The notes below the pieces were generated by a model. It searched no databases. It worked only from the letters and a program-made list of their open reading frames with translations, and was not told where the DNA came from. DNA of 64,000 bases. It comes from Paraspadella gotoi. Its lineage: Eukaryota > Chaetognatha. This document shows positions 39,619 through 56,167 of this stretch, piece by piece; the first letter of the stretch is position 1; each line of letters opens with the position of its first letter. The stretch spans positions 6,036,027 to 6,100,026 of the forward strand of contig CM119270.1 of NCBI GenBank assembly GCA_051294375.1, written 5' to 3'. The position numbers and the translations under genes were made by a program.

Positions 39619-41795
39619 TAGAGAGAAAAAGATTGTTCTTTTTTTAGGAAGAAACCAGACCGAGGTCAAATTTAATATTTGCATATTTAATTAATTTATA
39701 AATAGTTATCACAACTCAAATAATTATTATTTATAAAAAGTTAAAAATGATTAAATATATACACTAAAAATATTTATAAATTTAATAATAGTACAAATTA
39801 TCAGATAACAAAAAAAGTAATGTTTAATTTGACTATATCTCTCTTATCAACTCCTATTTTAGATATAATTTGCCAATAGTGGGCCAACCGGTCCAAAGTT
39901 GCTAATAATAATAAACAAAAATTTTTTTTTTTTATAATGTGATGCATGCAATTATATTATTCGGCGAAAGTGGTGCATTTATAATAGGTCACATTAGCTG
40001 ATTTATATGTGATAATGCATATCATTATGAGTTATTCTTCATTTTTTTTAAAAAATAATAATAAGAGAGAGAGAAGAGAGAGAGAGAGAGAGAAAGAAAA
40101 ACCGAATTTCTTTCCAATTATATCTCAGATATAAATTTGGGATTTTGTATTGAAAAAAAAAGCGCGGAATAAATGGCGATAATAAAAGTTTTGAGAAGGA
40201 AAAAAATAATCAGAATTTTTCAAAAAACGAACGATCGTACAGAGTGAGAGAGACAGAAAGACAGAAAGAGAGAGAAAGAGAGGCAGAAGAGAAAAAGAGA
40301 GACAGAAAGAAAGAGAAAGCTGGAAGCCAGCTGAACAGTCACTGCAGAACCTGAACTCGTTTTTTAAGGGTTCAGAAAAAGCAGCAACTGACAAATATAG
40401 GAAAGAAAATCTATATATAATTTAAAGAAATAAAAGAAAGGCAAAAATATGTTACAATTGTTTACAATTGGAAAAATTTTCCAATTTTTTTCCAATCGCA
40501 GCTTGTAAAAGTATTAAATTATATTTGTATTAAAATTAAGATATAGCTTCTCATTAAAAAAATCCTTGAGTTCCATTCTTATTAAAAATTTAAAACAAAT
40601 TTTTTGAATTTCATCTTCAATATTATATAACTGCAATATGTAAATTAGATTAAAGCATTTCTATATACTAATTTGGATATTATAAGGAGTACTTTAATTT
40701 CATTTGCATATTGCAGTAAATCATAATGAAGTGGAAATTCAAACAAAAAATACTTAAATCCAAATGTAATATGAAAATATCACAGCTATTTCAAGATGAA
40801 AAGCCATATCTAAATTTTTAACTTACTATGATCGCACACTTTTGTAAAACTTTTCATAATTATAATAATTTTTTATTTTAAAAAAAAACGGTAAGTCACA
40901 GCCAAACCTATAAAAGCGTAGTAGTTTTTATATATGAAAACAGCGTGACGGACGACGCGACGACGACACGACGACGACGACTACGTCACAAAGAAGCAAC
41001 CCTAAAACATTATAGAGCCTGACCCGGCTTCGCCGGTCAAGGCTCGATAAAAATCAAAATTATTTCACTGAACCAGCTTTCGTTAGACTCTACGGACTCT
41101 TCCCGCTCATCTCGTTCGATGTATGTGATAGACAGACTGTGAACCTGCCAACTAGCCCGTACCTTCTTACCCGTTTTTTTCGTGGCCATAAACGTTGTCG
41201 CATTAGCCCTAAAGTAAGCCGATTTCGGTTTGTGGCCTTTAAAATCTTTATCATCCGCTACATTTTTAAAGATGTGGCAAGTCGCACTTGCGTTCATTTC
41301 TTCCTACATTAAAAAAAACGGGTTCTTTGACTTTTTTCATTTTAATTTTTCATTTTTCATTATATCACGTACTCAGGATTTGACCCACAGTCGCAAACCG
41401 AACATCCATCCTCACTCACCTCTAAATAAAATCCTAGGACGTCGGTTTTTTTAAGAAAAATGACTGCGCACTCGATTTTAGAATTAACTTCAAAAGCTTT
41501 TGTTTTATAGTTTGATATTAAATCCAAACGTAAAAACTGACCTGGAGATAAAGTGAAGGAATTTGTAATTGATCTGTCGTAGCCTCGTAATAATATAATT
41601 TTGGTTTGGTAAATATACACTGAACTGAAATCAAATTGTAGATCCCTAATTCAAATTTGACTATCCATTGATGTTTCACCTCTCACCTTTATCCGGGTAA
41701 TTTTGTCCAAACCCCACACTCAGGCAATGAAAGTAAACCCAATGCAACGCAAGAAAAAATGTTAAACGAGATGTAGATGCCACCGACGGAATCAT
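33501..41795 (-). CDS. Secreted protein, tandem family copy C (10 exons)
   Basis: I do not recognise a named family. Exons: 41795-41687, 41541-41420, 41303-41171, 38074-37873, 37658-37580, 37045-36949, 36827-36720, 36275-36157, 34105-33865, 33637-33501, giving 448 aa. Exon 1 is a signal peptide (hydrophobic LTFFLALHWVYF). Exons 2-3 form a small module with Cys in IECA and ATCHIF, resembling half of a PAN/apple fold (tentative). Exons 4-6 form a first jelly-roll-like unit (VALSALIKFWDECP, NQWIHF, LISISHLTL). Exons 7-9 form a second (VSMWLRINQNL, GRIDVAGVRI). The last exon carries FPVVDVCGNRIS. The layout suggests an extracellular carbohydrate-binding or galactose-binding-like protein, by inference. 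Exon order, phases and motifs match copy B one for one. The donor of exon 4 is AG|GAAAAA instead of GT; no GT gives the needed phase. Introns hold a TRIM element, a hAT-like MITE and R2 repeats. Confidence 0.8.
34215..34412 (-). repeat. R2 repeat, part before the TRIM insertion
   Basis: This is a reverse-orientation R2 unit running up to ATATTGGTTG, where it is interrupted by the TRIM element. It resumes at 35062 with GTTGTACCAATTTC. An uninterrupted copy nearby (35389-35400) reads TTGGTTGTACCA, which confirms the empty site. Confidence 0.9.
34413..35061 (+). mobile_element. TRIM-like miniature LTR retrotransposon with tRNA-like LTRs
   Basis: The terminal direct repeats are 34413-34645 (233 bp) and 34828-35061 (234 bp). 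They differ by one inserted base (TTGAAGG versus TTGAACGG), so the insertion is recent. Both begin TATGGTGG and end TCTCTTCA. The 4-bp target duplication is GTTG (34409-34412 and 35062-35065). Directly after the left repeat is TTGGTGAGCCGACTTCC, which begins TGG after one base as a tRNA primer site would. GGGAGGGGGA at 34816-34825, two bases before the right repeat, fits a polypurine tract. The internal ~180 bp encodes no reverse transcriptase or gag; it holds an imperfect ~47-bp duplication starting TCAGGCGACATGCC. Each repeat contains a tRNA-like stretch (34452-34510) with a B-box-like GGGGTTCTAGCCC. The element is non-autonomous; it sits in intron 8 of secreted gene C. Confidence 0.82.
35062..35402 (-). 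repeat. R2 repeat units, reverse orientation (array part 2)
   Basis: This completes the unit interrupted by the TRIM and adds one full unit of about 324 bp (35079-35402). Units are bounded by ATGAAATTGGTACAACC on the reverse strand. Confidence 0.88.
35403..36122 (+). repeat. R2 repeat units, forward orientation (head-to-head array)
   Basis: A diverged forward unit starts at 35403. It is followed by a full unit at 35656-35979 (324 bp) and a partial unit at 35980-36122. Together with the reverse units to the left they form a head-to-head tandem array within intron 8 of secreted gene C. No protein is encoded. Confidence 0.88.
36397..36655 (+). repeat. S repeat, SINE-like, starting with a GGCGG/CCGCC hairpin
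   Basis: The repeat starts TGTGGCGGTATACTCACACC with GGCGG and CCGCC able to pair, and ends near GGGCATCACAGGCAACCC. A shorter reverse copy at 44948-45058 begins GTGGCGGTATAACCTCACCG on the minus strand and also contains GCGTTGGC. The two sit in corresponding positions of gene C (intron 7) and gene B (intron 8). Confidence 0.6.
37098..37484 (+). mobile_element. hAT-like MITE
   Basis: The terminal inverted repeats are CAGGGGCGGC at 37098 and GCCGCCCCTG ending at 37484. The flanks TCGCTGAG (37090-37097) and TAGCTGAG (37485-37492) match at 7 of 8 positions, as expected for an 8-bp hAT duplication. The 387-bp interior has no transposase frame. It lies in intron 5 of secreted gene C. Confidence 0.7.
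38325..38545. repeat. Minisatellite with ~24-bp GATGCGATGATA units
   Basis: About eight degenerate units share GATGCGATGATAACCAAATA, drifting to GATGCGATGATAGTCATTCA at the right. The units are contiguous with no spacers. It is intronic in gene C. Confidence 0.85.
38580..40245. repeat. Cluster of degenerate repeats within gene C intron 3
   Basis: The block AATAAATGGCGATAATAAAA followed by GTTTTTAGAAGGAAAAAA and a GA tract recurs near 38760, 39475, 39525 and 40165. A second block, GCATTATTAGGTC or GCGTTATTAGGTCA, recurs near 38648, 38880 and 38975. The large intron 3 of gene C (41170-38075) is mostly built from these. Confidence 0.7.
40631..40726. repeat. Short foldback element with octamer-like arms
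   Basis: The left arm ACTGCAATATGTAAATTAGA near 40631 and a right arm ending CATTTGCATATTGCAG near 40722 are inverted copies of about 25 bases. Another copy of the arm (ACTGCAATATGCAAATTAG) lies near 12264 in an MPRIP-like intron. Confidence 0.6.
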
Positions 41796-41953
41796 TTTTG
41801 TTTCTCTCAGTTGCGTCAATTTTCGGTGTCTAAAAAATGGTTGGAGGAAAATAAGGAGAACTGAAAGGGCGACGATAGATTAAAGAGTAAGGCGTAGTGA
41901 AAGTTGCAGATCAAAATTCGAATAGTTGTTCATAAACAGTCTTCTGCTAAAGA

Positions 41954-42350
41954 TTTTCGCATACGCCCATACTTATACATAGTACCTACCATAGAAAATG
42001 TCAAAATTTTAAAATAGTTTTTTTTTTAGTTTTGAAAGCAGATTCGATTTCCTCATAAATAGTTGTTAAAAGAAAATATAAGTCTTAATCAAAAATTCTT
42101 TCATTGAGTTAGCTAAAAATTAAAAAAAACTATATTTTTTATACTAAAACTCAATTATAGGTTAACTATAATAGTTTTTAGGGTTTTGACCTACTTAATG
42201 AAATAATCTTCTAAAAGGAGTTATAATTTCCTTTTATCAACTTTTCGTGAGGAATTCGAATCTCCTTTCATAAATAATAAAAAAAAAACATTTTAAAATT
42301 TTTACATTTTCTATGGTGAGTAATATGTATAATTATGGGCTAATGCAAAA
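41954..42350. mobile_element. Foldback/MITE-like element with ~160-bp inverted arms
   Basis: The left arm (41954-42130) and right arm (42175-42350) are diverged inverted copies. The left arm reads CGCATACGCCCATACTTATA, then CCATAGAAAATGTC. The right arm, reversed, reads TGCATTAGCCCATAATTATA, then CCATAGAAAATGTA. A third single arm occurs at about 46085-46280. The element lies just upstream of secreted gene C. Confidence 0.65.
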
Positions 42351-43830
42351 ATTAAAAAAAAATAAAAATTTCATTTAAAAATACTTACAGGTACAAGCCT
42401 GTTCATGATCAAATATTCGAATTTTGATTCTACTTGATTTTAATATTTTTGCTACGCTTTATTAAAGAGTTACCTATAATAACAATCTGGTTATTCCGGT
42501 AATGCAAGTTCAAATGATGGGCATCATAATCATTCACCTTATTGACTAAAAAAACCTTTAAACGCTTAAACACTATGTGGAGCGAGAATTCGCTAACCTT
42601 CCATCCAACGACTGCCGTAATAGGATCAGGTGTCACCTATGCTGTTGGTTGCTACGCAAACTACGAAAAATATCGGGACTATCTCTCAACTTTTTAGGAA
42701 AGCACGTTTTGTTACCGTTTTCTATCGATTTTTTGTTGCGGATATAAAAAGGTTTAGAATTCAGACCTCAAAGTGTACTCATACTTATTTAAACATTTTC
42801 TGATGTAAATAAAAATTCTACAGTATATCGGTTTTCTGATAGTTTATATTCTGTAATAAATAACATGCCCATGAATACAAAATTACTATTTAGAAAAAAG
42901 CGTCAACTAAGTTTTTTTTTTTTTTAATGAAACCTATTTTAAAATGGTTAAAATCCTAACTAGATTTACTACGGGATTAATAATTAAAATGATAACTAAT
43001 AAACATAATTTATGACGTTGATATGGTATTGATTTGACGACCAATATTTTTTTTTTGGGGGGGGGGCATTTCTAAAACCAATTCTTATCCTTAACAAGCT
43101 TTTTTGTCCATCCTATTTCGTTTCAATAAAAGCCAAAGTTTTTGATTTTGAGGACATTTTTGAATTCAGTTTTTCGCTCTCCAAAAGCGGCGTGAAGAGC
43201 GAAAAATTGGCATAAAACTTATATACTAAATTTAAATTTTACTAAAATGATACTTAAATTACACTCAAAATACACTCAAATTACATTCAAAATATAAAGG
43301 TGCCCCTATGGAGTATTTTTTATAAGATTCTACTTGGTGGTCTTAACCGAAATAATGTGAAAAGATCATACATAACCTTTGTCCCCCCCAAAAAATTACC
43401 CATTCAACCTCTTTCTGTTCACCCTTCTAGATATTATGATGTTCTCATTAATGATTTCCTTACAGGAATGATGTTTGATATCTATTTAGAAAACTATGGC
43501 AGAAAGTAATATAACCTTGTATAGAAGCTCCCCATATTTCCAGAATATAACATTGACAAAATGACAACCCTCTCCTCCTCCGTTCAGATGTAGATTATCA
43601 AAAATAAAAATTAATAAAAACTAATAATAACACAATTTTCAGGCTATACATGCAAAAATAAAAACTTTTTCAATCCAAAAATTAAATTTATTTTTGATTC
43701 CAAACAACAACGAAATGAAAGGAACACTGCAAGTTTAAAAATCAAACGGAAATTAATATTCATGTTTCATATTTCATTAGTATATTAATTTCAAGACTCT
43801 TACTAATTTGCTTTAATTACCATTGTTTTT
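42351..43830. other. Intergenic DNA upstream of secreted gene C
   Basis: There is no supportable gene. A block at about 42685-42775 resembles one at about 49945-50015, at a similar distance (about 0.9 kb) upstream of the signal-peptide exons of C and B. The rest is AT-rich. Confidence 0.4.
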
Positions 43831-43992
43831 ATGAAATTGGTACAACCAATATAAAAATTATCCATTCATTTAATAAATAAGCTATCTTGTCCCTGACTTT
43901 GGACAGGCTTTGGTGGTTTAAGGCCTCCATCACTCTTACAAGATAATGACATAGCAGGTCCCTGCAAGGTTTCAATCAAGACTCTCTCACAT
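43831..43992 (+). repeat. R2 repeat copy (partial)
   Basis: This starts at the family boundary ATGAAATTGGTACAACC and runs to CAATCAAGACTCTCTCACA. It lies between secreted genes B and C. Confidence 0.9.
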
Positions 43993-44342
43993 ATATTAGA
44001 CAATTTAAAAATCTAAAGAAACTCATCGGTTGAGTAAAGCTATATTAATATGAATTAAATGTTTTCTAAAACTTTTAATTTCGTTTTAAAGGAAAAAAAT
44101 AAGAAAAAATAAAAAATAATTTCGAACTTAGAAAGAATATTCAGTAAAGCATACAAATGCGTTTTACTTATAAAAATGATCTCGAGATTTATAAATACTT
44201 TAGTAGTACGTATAGGTAAGATAATATTAGTATCCTTTAATGTATTCGTCAATGATCGTCAATGATCGTCAATGATCGCCAAGAATCAGTTGTCTTCCGA
44301 AAAGAAACCAGAAAGAAAATTCGATTGATTTCACAGATCAAC

Positions 44343-47300
44343 TCAATCACATTCGTCCTGAGCATCATTTGTGAGAGAGATTCTATTTCCGCAGTCGTCG
44401 ACAACTGGAAAATTGTTCGTTTGATTTCCGAATACAAATAATTGTGCGTGGGGTTGTCCATCGGATTTTATGAAGCGAGCCTTCTTATTATGACCATCTG
44501 AACAAACGGAAAGAATAACGAATTGGTTATAAATTGATGTTCGAAATTTTAGTTATTTTCCGATGAGTAGAGTGAGAATGGTGTGAAGAATCCAAAGAAA
44601 TCATCATCATCATCATCATCATCTAATCGCTTTTAGAGTCAAAAAGATTACCAAGTTGATTGCATTCGACTTTGATGCCAGCCAGGTCAATCCTTCCATC
44701 TCGCCCCCAGGAAGGAAAACTAAACCCAATCTCAATTTCATTCTTCGTCGTCTTCATCTCGACAGAGACGAGGTACCACGTCCCCTGTTTCATAAAGCCC
44801 TTAAAGTGGGTCACCAATGAGTCGGAGAAAACGATGCCAAAGTCCTTTTTGAAATTTCGGTTGCATCGGATCCACATGGACACCTGCGATCGAAATTTAA
44901 GCATCTTTATCAACGTTATGACTATTTTTCTTTTGAGTCTTTAAGTCAAGGACACAGTCACACGCTTTGCCAACGCAGCGGGAAGTCGTGCAATCTCCCG
45001 CTGAACCATTGGGATTGGCTGTATGAAATCGGTGAGGCGGTGAGGTTATACCGCCACAAAATACAATGGTTGCTTACCTGTACGTCAGAATTCTGCTCTA
45101 CTTCGAATTTTCGAATCAACGTTTTATTTCCCCCAATTGCATCATCACATTTGCGTCCAAATTCGAATGTGAAATATTTATCGTCATCCGAGGGATTTTC
45201 TTGGTCTGTTAAGTGTGTGTATACTAGCTTTCTGGCCCCGCAGAAAAAAAAACAAACTATGCGAACATTTAAGTTTACTTTAATACTTGAATTATTTATC
45301 GACTAAACCTGAAGTAGCCCAAACCTCTTCCCCGTTTTCAGAGATTGGAATAATCAATTTGTTCAAAATCCGAAAATAATTGTTTCGATTTCCCTTGGCG
45401 AAGGCGACCTGAGTCTCTGAAATAGCAAAATTATGAGATTGAATTCTAAGAACAGTGTACATTGAACATTTCGACATTTGAAATATTTAGCAGGTGTTTA
45501 CTTTCCCGCGTGTAAAGGGTGAGCTGGGATATGCTGATTTGGAAAGGGTGTGAGTCAAAGAAAAAGACCGCTTTGTTGTCGGTGATCTGTTGGCACAATA
45601 TAATAATATACAATATAATAAAGACAAAACATTTTTTGACTACTGATTTTTTCGAAGCGAGGCGAGAAGAAATTGAACTGGAAATTAACTAAAAGCAAGA
45701 GCGACCTAAATCTGCCTCACTCTCACTATTATTTCCTAACTTGCAATTCAATCCATTACGACTGCCAAGTAACTATTGCCAAGTAACTATTCAGTCATCA
45801 ACGACAGAATCGACGACGTGACGTCGTCTGTAAATATGATGAGACCCTGGGCCAGTTGGTTGGACGCCGCGCGCCCCGCACCCCGGGCATCACAGGTAAT
45901 CCTAACGTAGTATTTACAAAGGAAAACCATTTTAACATACTGCTCGGTACTGATCTGTACTGTGAATAACCGCTAAAGCGTAGTAAAAATTCTAAATTTA
46001 ACTTTAATTAAAATTCTAAAAGTGAGGAACGAACAACATTATACTAATTAACATTTATGTATTTAAAAATATTTATAATAAATTTTACAATTTACGTAGT
46101 AGGTCATATTTATACGAGTACTAATTCAATAAATGTTAAAATTTTAAAATAGTTTTTTGTAAGATTTTTTTTTGTAGATTCGGATTCGTCATGAAAAGTT
46201 GATATAAAGAAATATAACTCTTTTTTTAAAAATTCTTTCATTAAGTTGATCAAATATAAAAAAACCCTATATTTTAAGCAGAATATAAATATGCGAAAAT
46301 TGAAGAACATAAAATTAATTATTTTTACAAATTAATGTTCACTGATGGTATGTTATCTATAATTGATATTTAGAATTTTCGTACGTAACTTTCACTCCGC
46401 TCTATCAACCACGTGACCCAGGATCTCCATCCATAACTTCGCGAAGCCTCACCTCAGTACGATTTCCTCTCGAAACTTGTGAGACGCGAATCCACTGATC
46501 GCCGACGCAAGAATCCGTTTCAATTCTAGATGTCAAAAATAATGAATGAATCTGCGATAAATTATCGTTTTGCTTCTTGTCAATGTCAAGTGGCTTGCTT
46601 TATTTTTATTTTTCATGCGTGTCGTTAACGTTTCACTCTCCCGCCTGACGTAGGCCGAAGATCAATCCTTCTCATTCTCCCCTAGTGACGAGTGACTATC
46701 AAGTCAAGTGACCTTGGGTTAGCGTCTCATTGCGATAGTTCAGAAGTAGCGGCTGGGGGACATCGAACCCGCTTGTCGAGGCGGATTACTGTCTTATCCG
46801 AATTTCGAATAACGGGCGGTAATTTGTCCTCCCTAACTTTCACTAAAATATTGTTGTTGTTTTTGTCGTAGATGATATATATCTATATATGAAATACTAA
46901 TATATTAATATTACAGAAAAAAAGCATAAAATAAAAGGTTTTCCTGTTGAAAATGCCGAAAATCCCGAAGCCGACTTTCAGGTTGGGCTTTGGACATCCG
47001 TCCCAAAATTTGACCCAAGCGGAAAGGGCGACCCTTGTGTTGAACAGGGAATTGGGAATGCGCCAACCAATCCAAGACGATCCTGCCACGTCTCTTCTCT
47101 TCTCGGTTCTGCGCCAGTGGATCACGGTCCCTCGTGAAGGATCTTGAACTAAAACTAAAATTTGACGGAGTGGAATGAGAAAAACAATGAAGATGACATT
47201 GACTGGTTCGAAACATAATTTGAATATATTTTATGAATAAAAAATGAATACAGAGAACAAGGAAGAGTAAACTAATAACATAACTATACCATTCCAACGG

Positions 47301-49087
47301 TATCGCTGTCTTAAAGGATTTCGTGGGTGATGCAATTCTATAACGTGAACAAATGTTTACTGTGTAAAACTGCGTAAAACAAGTGGGTAGTGTGAAAACT
47401 GTGTACTTCTCGACTCTCTACTGAACAGTGCATATTATTATTACGCTATTTATTCATAACTTCGTTCGGCCTTCTGTTTGTAACTTCATATTTTATCCCT
47501 TTTTTTCTTACTCACGATAGACAAATTTCGCCATCTCGCTTTGTTCTATCCCATTCGGTTGATTACTGAAAACGTGGCAACGGATATAAAGGGTCCCATT
47601 TGTGTCCATTTCTTCCTACGCGGAGTGCGTTAAAAAAGAGCATGTTTGAGCAAACAATGCCAGATCTGCCCACGATCATTCGAAAACAAGATTAAGGGGA
47701 CGGAGCGACGGACGGACAAAGTGAATTATAGAGCCGGAGATCCGGCTAAAAAGAGGTGTGCATAAATTTTGGGAACCTCTAAATAAATATTTTATTTTGA
47801 GGCTACTTACGATCGGTCTCTCTCTCTAAACCCTTCCTCTCTCCTCTTTCTCGGTACCGGTCGGTCCCCACGGTCACTTTGCCCTAGCTTTGGCAATGAC
47901 CTTAGACTGACCGGACAAAGTAACAGAACGTTGATAAAAGAGGATAAAAGAGGACCGCTTCTATTGCATCGTCACAGTTCTTCACCCTTTTCCCCCCACT
48001 TTTATTTCTCTTATTTTCGTCTTCTACAATTTCTTTTATTTTTAGTTTCCAACCTCCAAATAGAATCCCAGATTTTCGGTTTTTTCCTTCAGAAATTCGA
48101 GAGCGCACTCCGTCTTTGATTTCACTGAAGTCGTTTTTCTTTCGTAGTTTAGATTTAATTCTGCCCGCAAAAAGTGACCTACAAACCAAAAAAAAATGGT
48201 GTCCTTCTTCAAGCTGGAATAGCAACTTTGAGACTATTGTTGATGAGATATTTTTTTGTTCATTTCATTTGATTCACCTCCCCCTGGCATAAGGGCGATG
48301 CCATCCGGTGCCATCCGGTTCCATCCGGTTCCCTTTGGAAAGCCGGAGGTGGGGGTGATGAGATATGCCGTTGCTCACTTGTTCCCTTTGTACTTTTTTC
48401 GTCTGCTTTCTTTGCCTTACCTGTACCTGTTTCCTTCACTTTTCTAGTCACACAGTTTCAGAGTCAGACTTCAGACCCGTTCCAAACGGCCTTTTACGGG
48501 AGCAATGATGCCACATCTACCAACCTTGTCACATTTTTTACAGTAGTCCTGTGGTTAGGGCCACGAGCCCCACAAGTACACCACAAGCCCAGAGACTTAC
48601 GGGCAAAGGGCCACCAAGAGGCCACAAGACCGGAGCCTCAGACTCTCGTGATGGACTCGGGACCTTTCCACAAAGCCAGTGACACAGGGCTTCACACCGT
48701 CGACGGGGCGCTGGACAAGACCGCGCCCACTTCCGGCGAAGACGAGGCGAGTGGACGACGGCGTCACCCAGTAACAGCCTGACGGGTCAACGGACGAGGA
48801 GAGGTCCACTGAGACTAGTTCGTTACTAGTTTCGTGACAATTGTGGTTCATATTCCAATTACCCCACCCCCATTTGTTTTCGGTGCTGCTTCGCCCCGCC
48901 AGCCGTTCTGCGGTCCGTTTGTTCCTTGCGCCTCCTGGCCCCGACTCTAACTCAATTGCTTCCCGCGGGGTGCTGCTGGCTGAATAAGGGAACAACCAAA
49001 ACTAATAATGAGTTTACACTCACTTATAGGTTGTTGGCCCAAGGCGACAATTACGAAAGAAGCGTATAAGCAAAATCCCAATGCCAT
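44343..49087 (-). CDS. Secreted protein, tandem family copy B (10 exons)
   Basis: Exons: 49087-49024, 48178-48054, 47615-47516, 47142-46944, 46525-46453, 45586-45502, 45416-45309, 45205-45078, 44883-44652, 44497-44343, giving 422 aa. Phases are all consistent if exon 4 uses the non-canonical donor AG|GAAAAC. Exon 1 encodes a signal peptide (MALGFCLYASFVIVALG); an in-frame upstream Met near 49171 would add a 28-residue extension. The small Cys module is in exons 2-3 (TECALEFL, GFYLE, RCHVFS). Jelly-roll unit 1 is in exons 4-6 (VALSAWVKFWDGCP, DQWIRVSQ, FQISISQLTLY). Unit 2 is in exons 7-9 (VSMWIRCNRNF, GTWYLVS, GRIDLAGIKV). The C-terminal exon has FPVVDDCGNRIS. It is the closest relative of copy C by exon structure, the shared GA donor and sequence. 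The function is unknown; extracellular ligand (possibly sugar) binding is inferred from the fold-like pattern. Confidence 0.8.
44948..45058 (-). repeat. S repeat copy (short)
   Basis: This minus-strand relative of the element at 36.4 kb begins with the same GTGGCGGTATA/ACCGCCTCACC hairpin. It lies in intron 8 of secreted gene B. Confidence 0.55.
46085..46280 (+). repeat. Single arm of the foldback element
   Basis: The segment aligns with the left arm of the 41.95-kb foldback: ATGTTAAAATTTTAAAATAG, then AGATTCGGATTCGTC and AATTCTTTCATTAAGTTG. No second arm is obvious. It is intronic in gene B. Confidence 0.55.
46620..46830 (-). repeat. tRNA-derived SINE-like repeat
   Basis: On the minus strand GATAAGACAGTAATCCGCC resembles the D-arm/anticodon part of a tRNA, and GGGTTCGATGTCCC is a near-perfect B box. 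This is the usual head of a tRNA-derived SINE. It lies in intron 4 of secreted gene B. Confidence 0.5.
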
Positions 49088-49199
49088 AAACAAACTCCCA
49101 TGAGACGAAACGAATGGGTTCGTGGTTGATTTCGTTTCATTGTTGGGCCTTTTTTTTCCAGAACGGCCCATTTTTCTGAAATTCGTAATTAAAGATTAG

Positions 49200-49600
49200 G
49201 TTAGAGTTTAAGGATTAGGTTTATAATGAAGGTTAGGGTTTTGGTTTGTGATTATGGTTAGGGATTAGTATTTAGGGTTAAAAAGAAAGGATATGAAGAG
49301 ACAGTAATTGTTGTTATGTGCGCAGTCCCTGAGGTTAGGATTAAGCTGTAAGTTTCACCGTAGTAACACCGTAGTACAAACGGGTTCAGCGCCCCGTCCC
49401 TCTTAACTGCTAAGCGACGACCGGGCTAGAACCCCGAACTTTGGGTTGGGAAGCGAACGACTTGTCTCCGTCATCAAAGGCCGCTGATGATCGGTTGGTG
49501 GATTTTAGTCCACCATAGATAAAAGTTTAGGGTTAGGGTTCAGGATTAGGTGAGGGTTAAAGCTTAGGGTGAGGGAATAGGGTTAGGGAAAAAACGAACA
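49200..49600 (+). repeat. Degenerate TTAGGG-like tract interrupted by a solo LTR
   Basis: Both flanks of the solo LTR consist of degenerate TTAGGG-type units (GGATTAGGTTTATAATGAAG, GGTTAGGGATTAGTATTTAG; then GTTTAGGGTTAGGGTTCAGG). A similar patch lies at 52.92-53.05 kb. Confidence 0.7.
49294..49517 (-). mobile_element. Solo LTR of the TRIM-like element
   Basis: This 224-bp diverged copy of the terminal repeat has both ends intact (TGAAGAGACAG at left, CCACCATA at right, on the plus strand). The target duplication is GATA (49290-49293 and 49518-49521). It lies about 200 bases upstream of the gene B signal-peptide start. Confidence 0.85.
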
Positions 49601-50587
49601 GAAAAGGGGGAAGACTTTCGGAAAAGTGATGAAACAAAAAATGGGTCGACTGACGAAGCTCTTGCGCATGGAAGAAAAACACGCTCCGCCACTACTTATA
49701 CACGTCTAGTTTACAATCACAATTTGTATTGTTTAACTTACTTTGATTGCTTTGTAGTTTTAATTGAAGTACCAACGAGTACATACAATCAGTCCGAACA
49801 GGCTAAATAGCGTGGGGAATGAAACATCAATTCGTGTACTCAACGACATAACATCAGTCTGGGACGCCACGCAAGGTCGTCGGCATAATGTTTTTGTTTG
49901 GAACCTACGGCTCACATTATATACAATTTCATTCATTCTCTTTTTGGGAGGAGCACGTTTCGTTACGGTTTTATCGATTTTTGCGAGAGATGATCGGTTC
50001 AGAATTCAGACTGCAACATAAGACCTGTAAACACTTTTAGTAATTTGAGTTGCATGTAAAGTGTATTCATTTTAGTTCATTTTTGCGATGTTTTTACTCA
50101 CTTTATTGAGATAGAAATCAAATTAGTTACGGATTTTGTTTCGTGGTCTTATTATTGATTCCGAAGAATTCTTCGTTCAGAAAAATTAATTTTTGTTTTT
50201 GGTATTACTCTCTTTCTCTCTCTCTCTCTCATTCTTGAGAAGAAACGGTAAAGATCGATCGGTAATTTGGTCTGGTGAAAGATAAATATAAAATCTATAT
50301 GAAATCTATATAAAATATGAAAACACTATTTTTGGGTAATAAATGTGAGAAAGATATTTTAATTTCGCAAATGAGCAATTAGCTCATGAAGAAGTAAATC
50401 CTTTTTCGCTTACTCCAACTTTGCCCATTTGTCATCATCAACGTTAAACCATAAATTTCAAGCTTCTTTTATTTTGACTGAATTAATGAGAAACACGGAA
50501 TCAACTGGTACAATTTAAATAGAAAAAAAACTTTTTTTATCTCTATTTTCCCATAGTAGGGAGATCACGTGACGTCCAAAACCCAGA
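49522..50587. other. Intergenic DNA between secreted genes A and B
   Basis: There is no supportable gene. An 85-codon plus-strand frame (49764-50021) has no domain. A minus-strand AATAAA (TTTATT near 50468) is a plausible polyadenylation signal for gene A, about 115 bases past its stop. Confidence 0.45.

Positions 50588-56167
<5,580 letters not shown>

Noticed and set aside
42430-42636. Minus-strand frame with GWKVSEFSLHIVF, thought to be another jelly-roll exon
   Set aside because: It lies outside the complete exon chain of gene C and matches no exon of A, B or D in phase.
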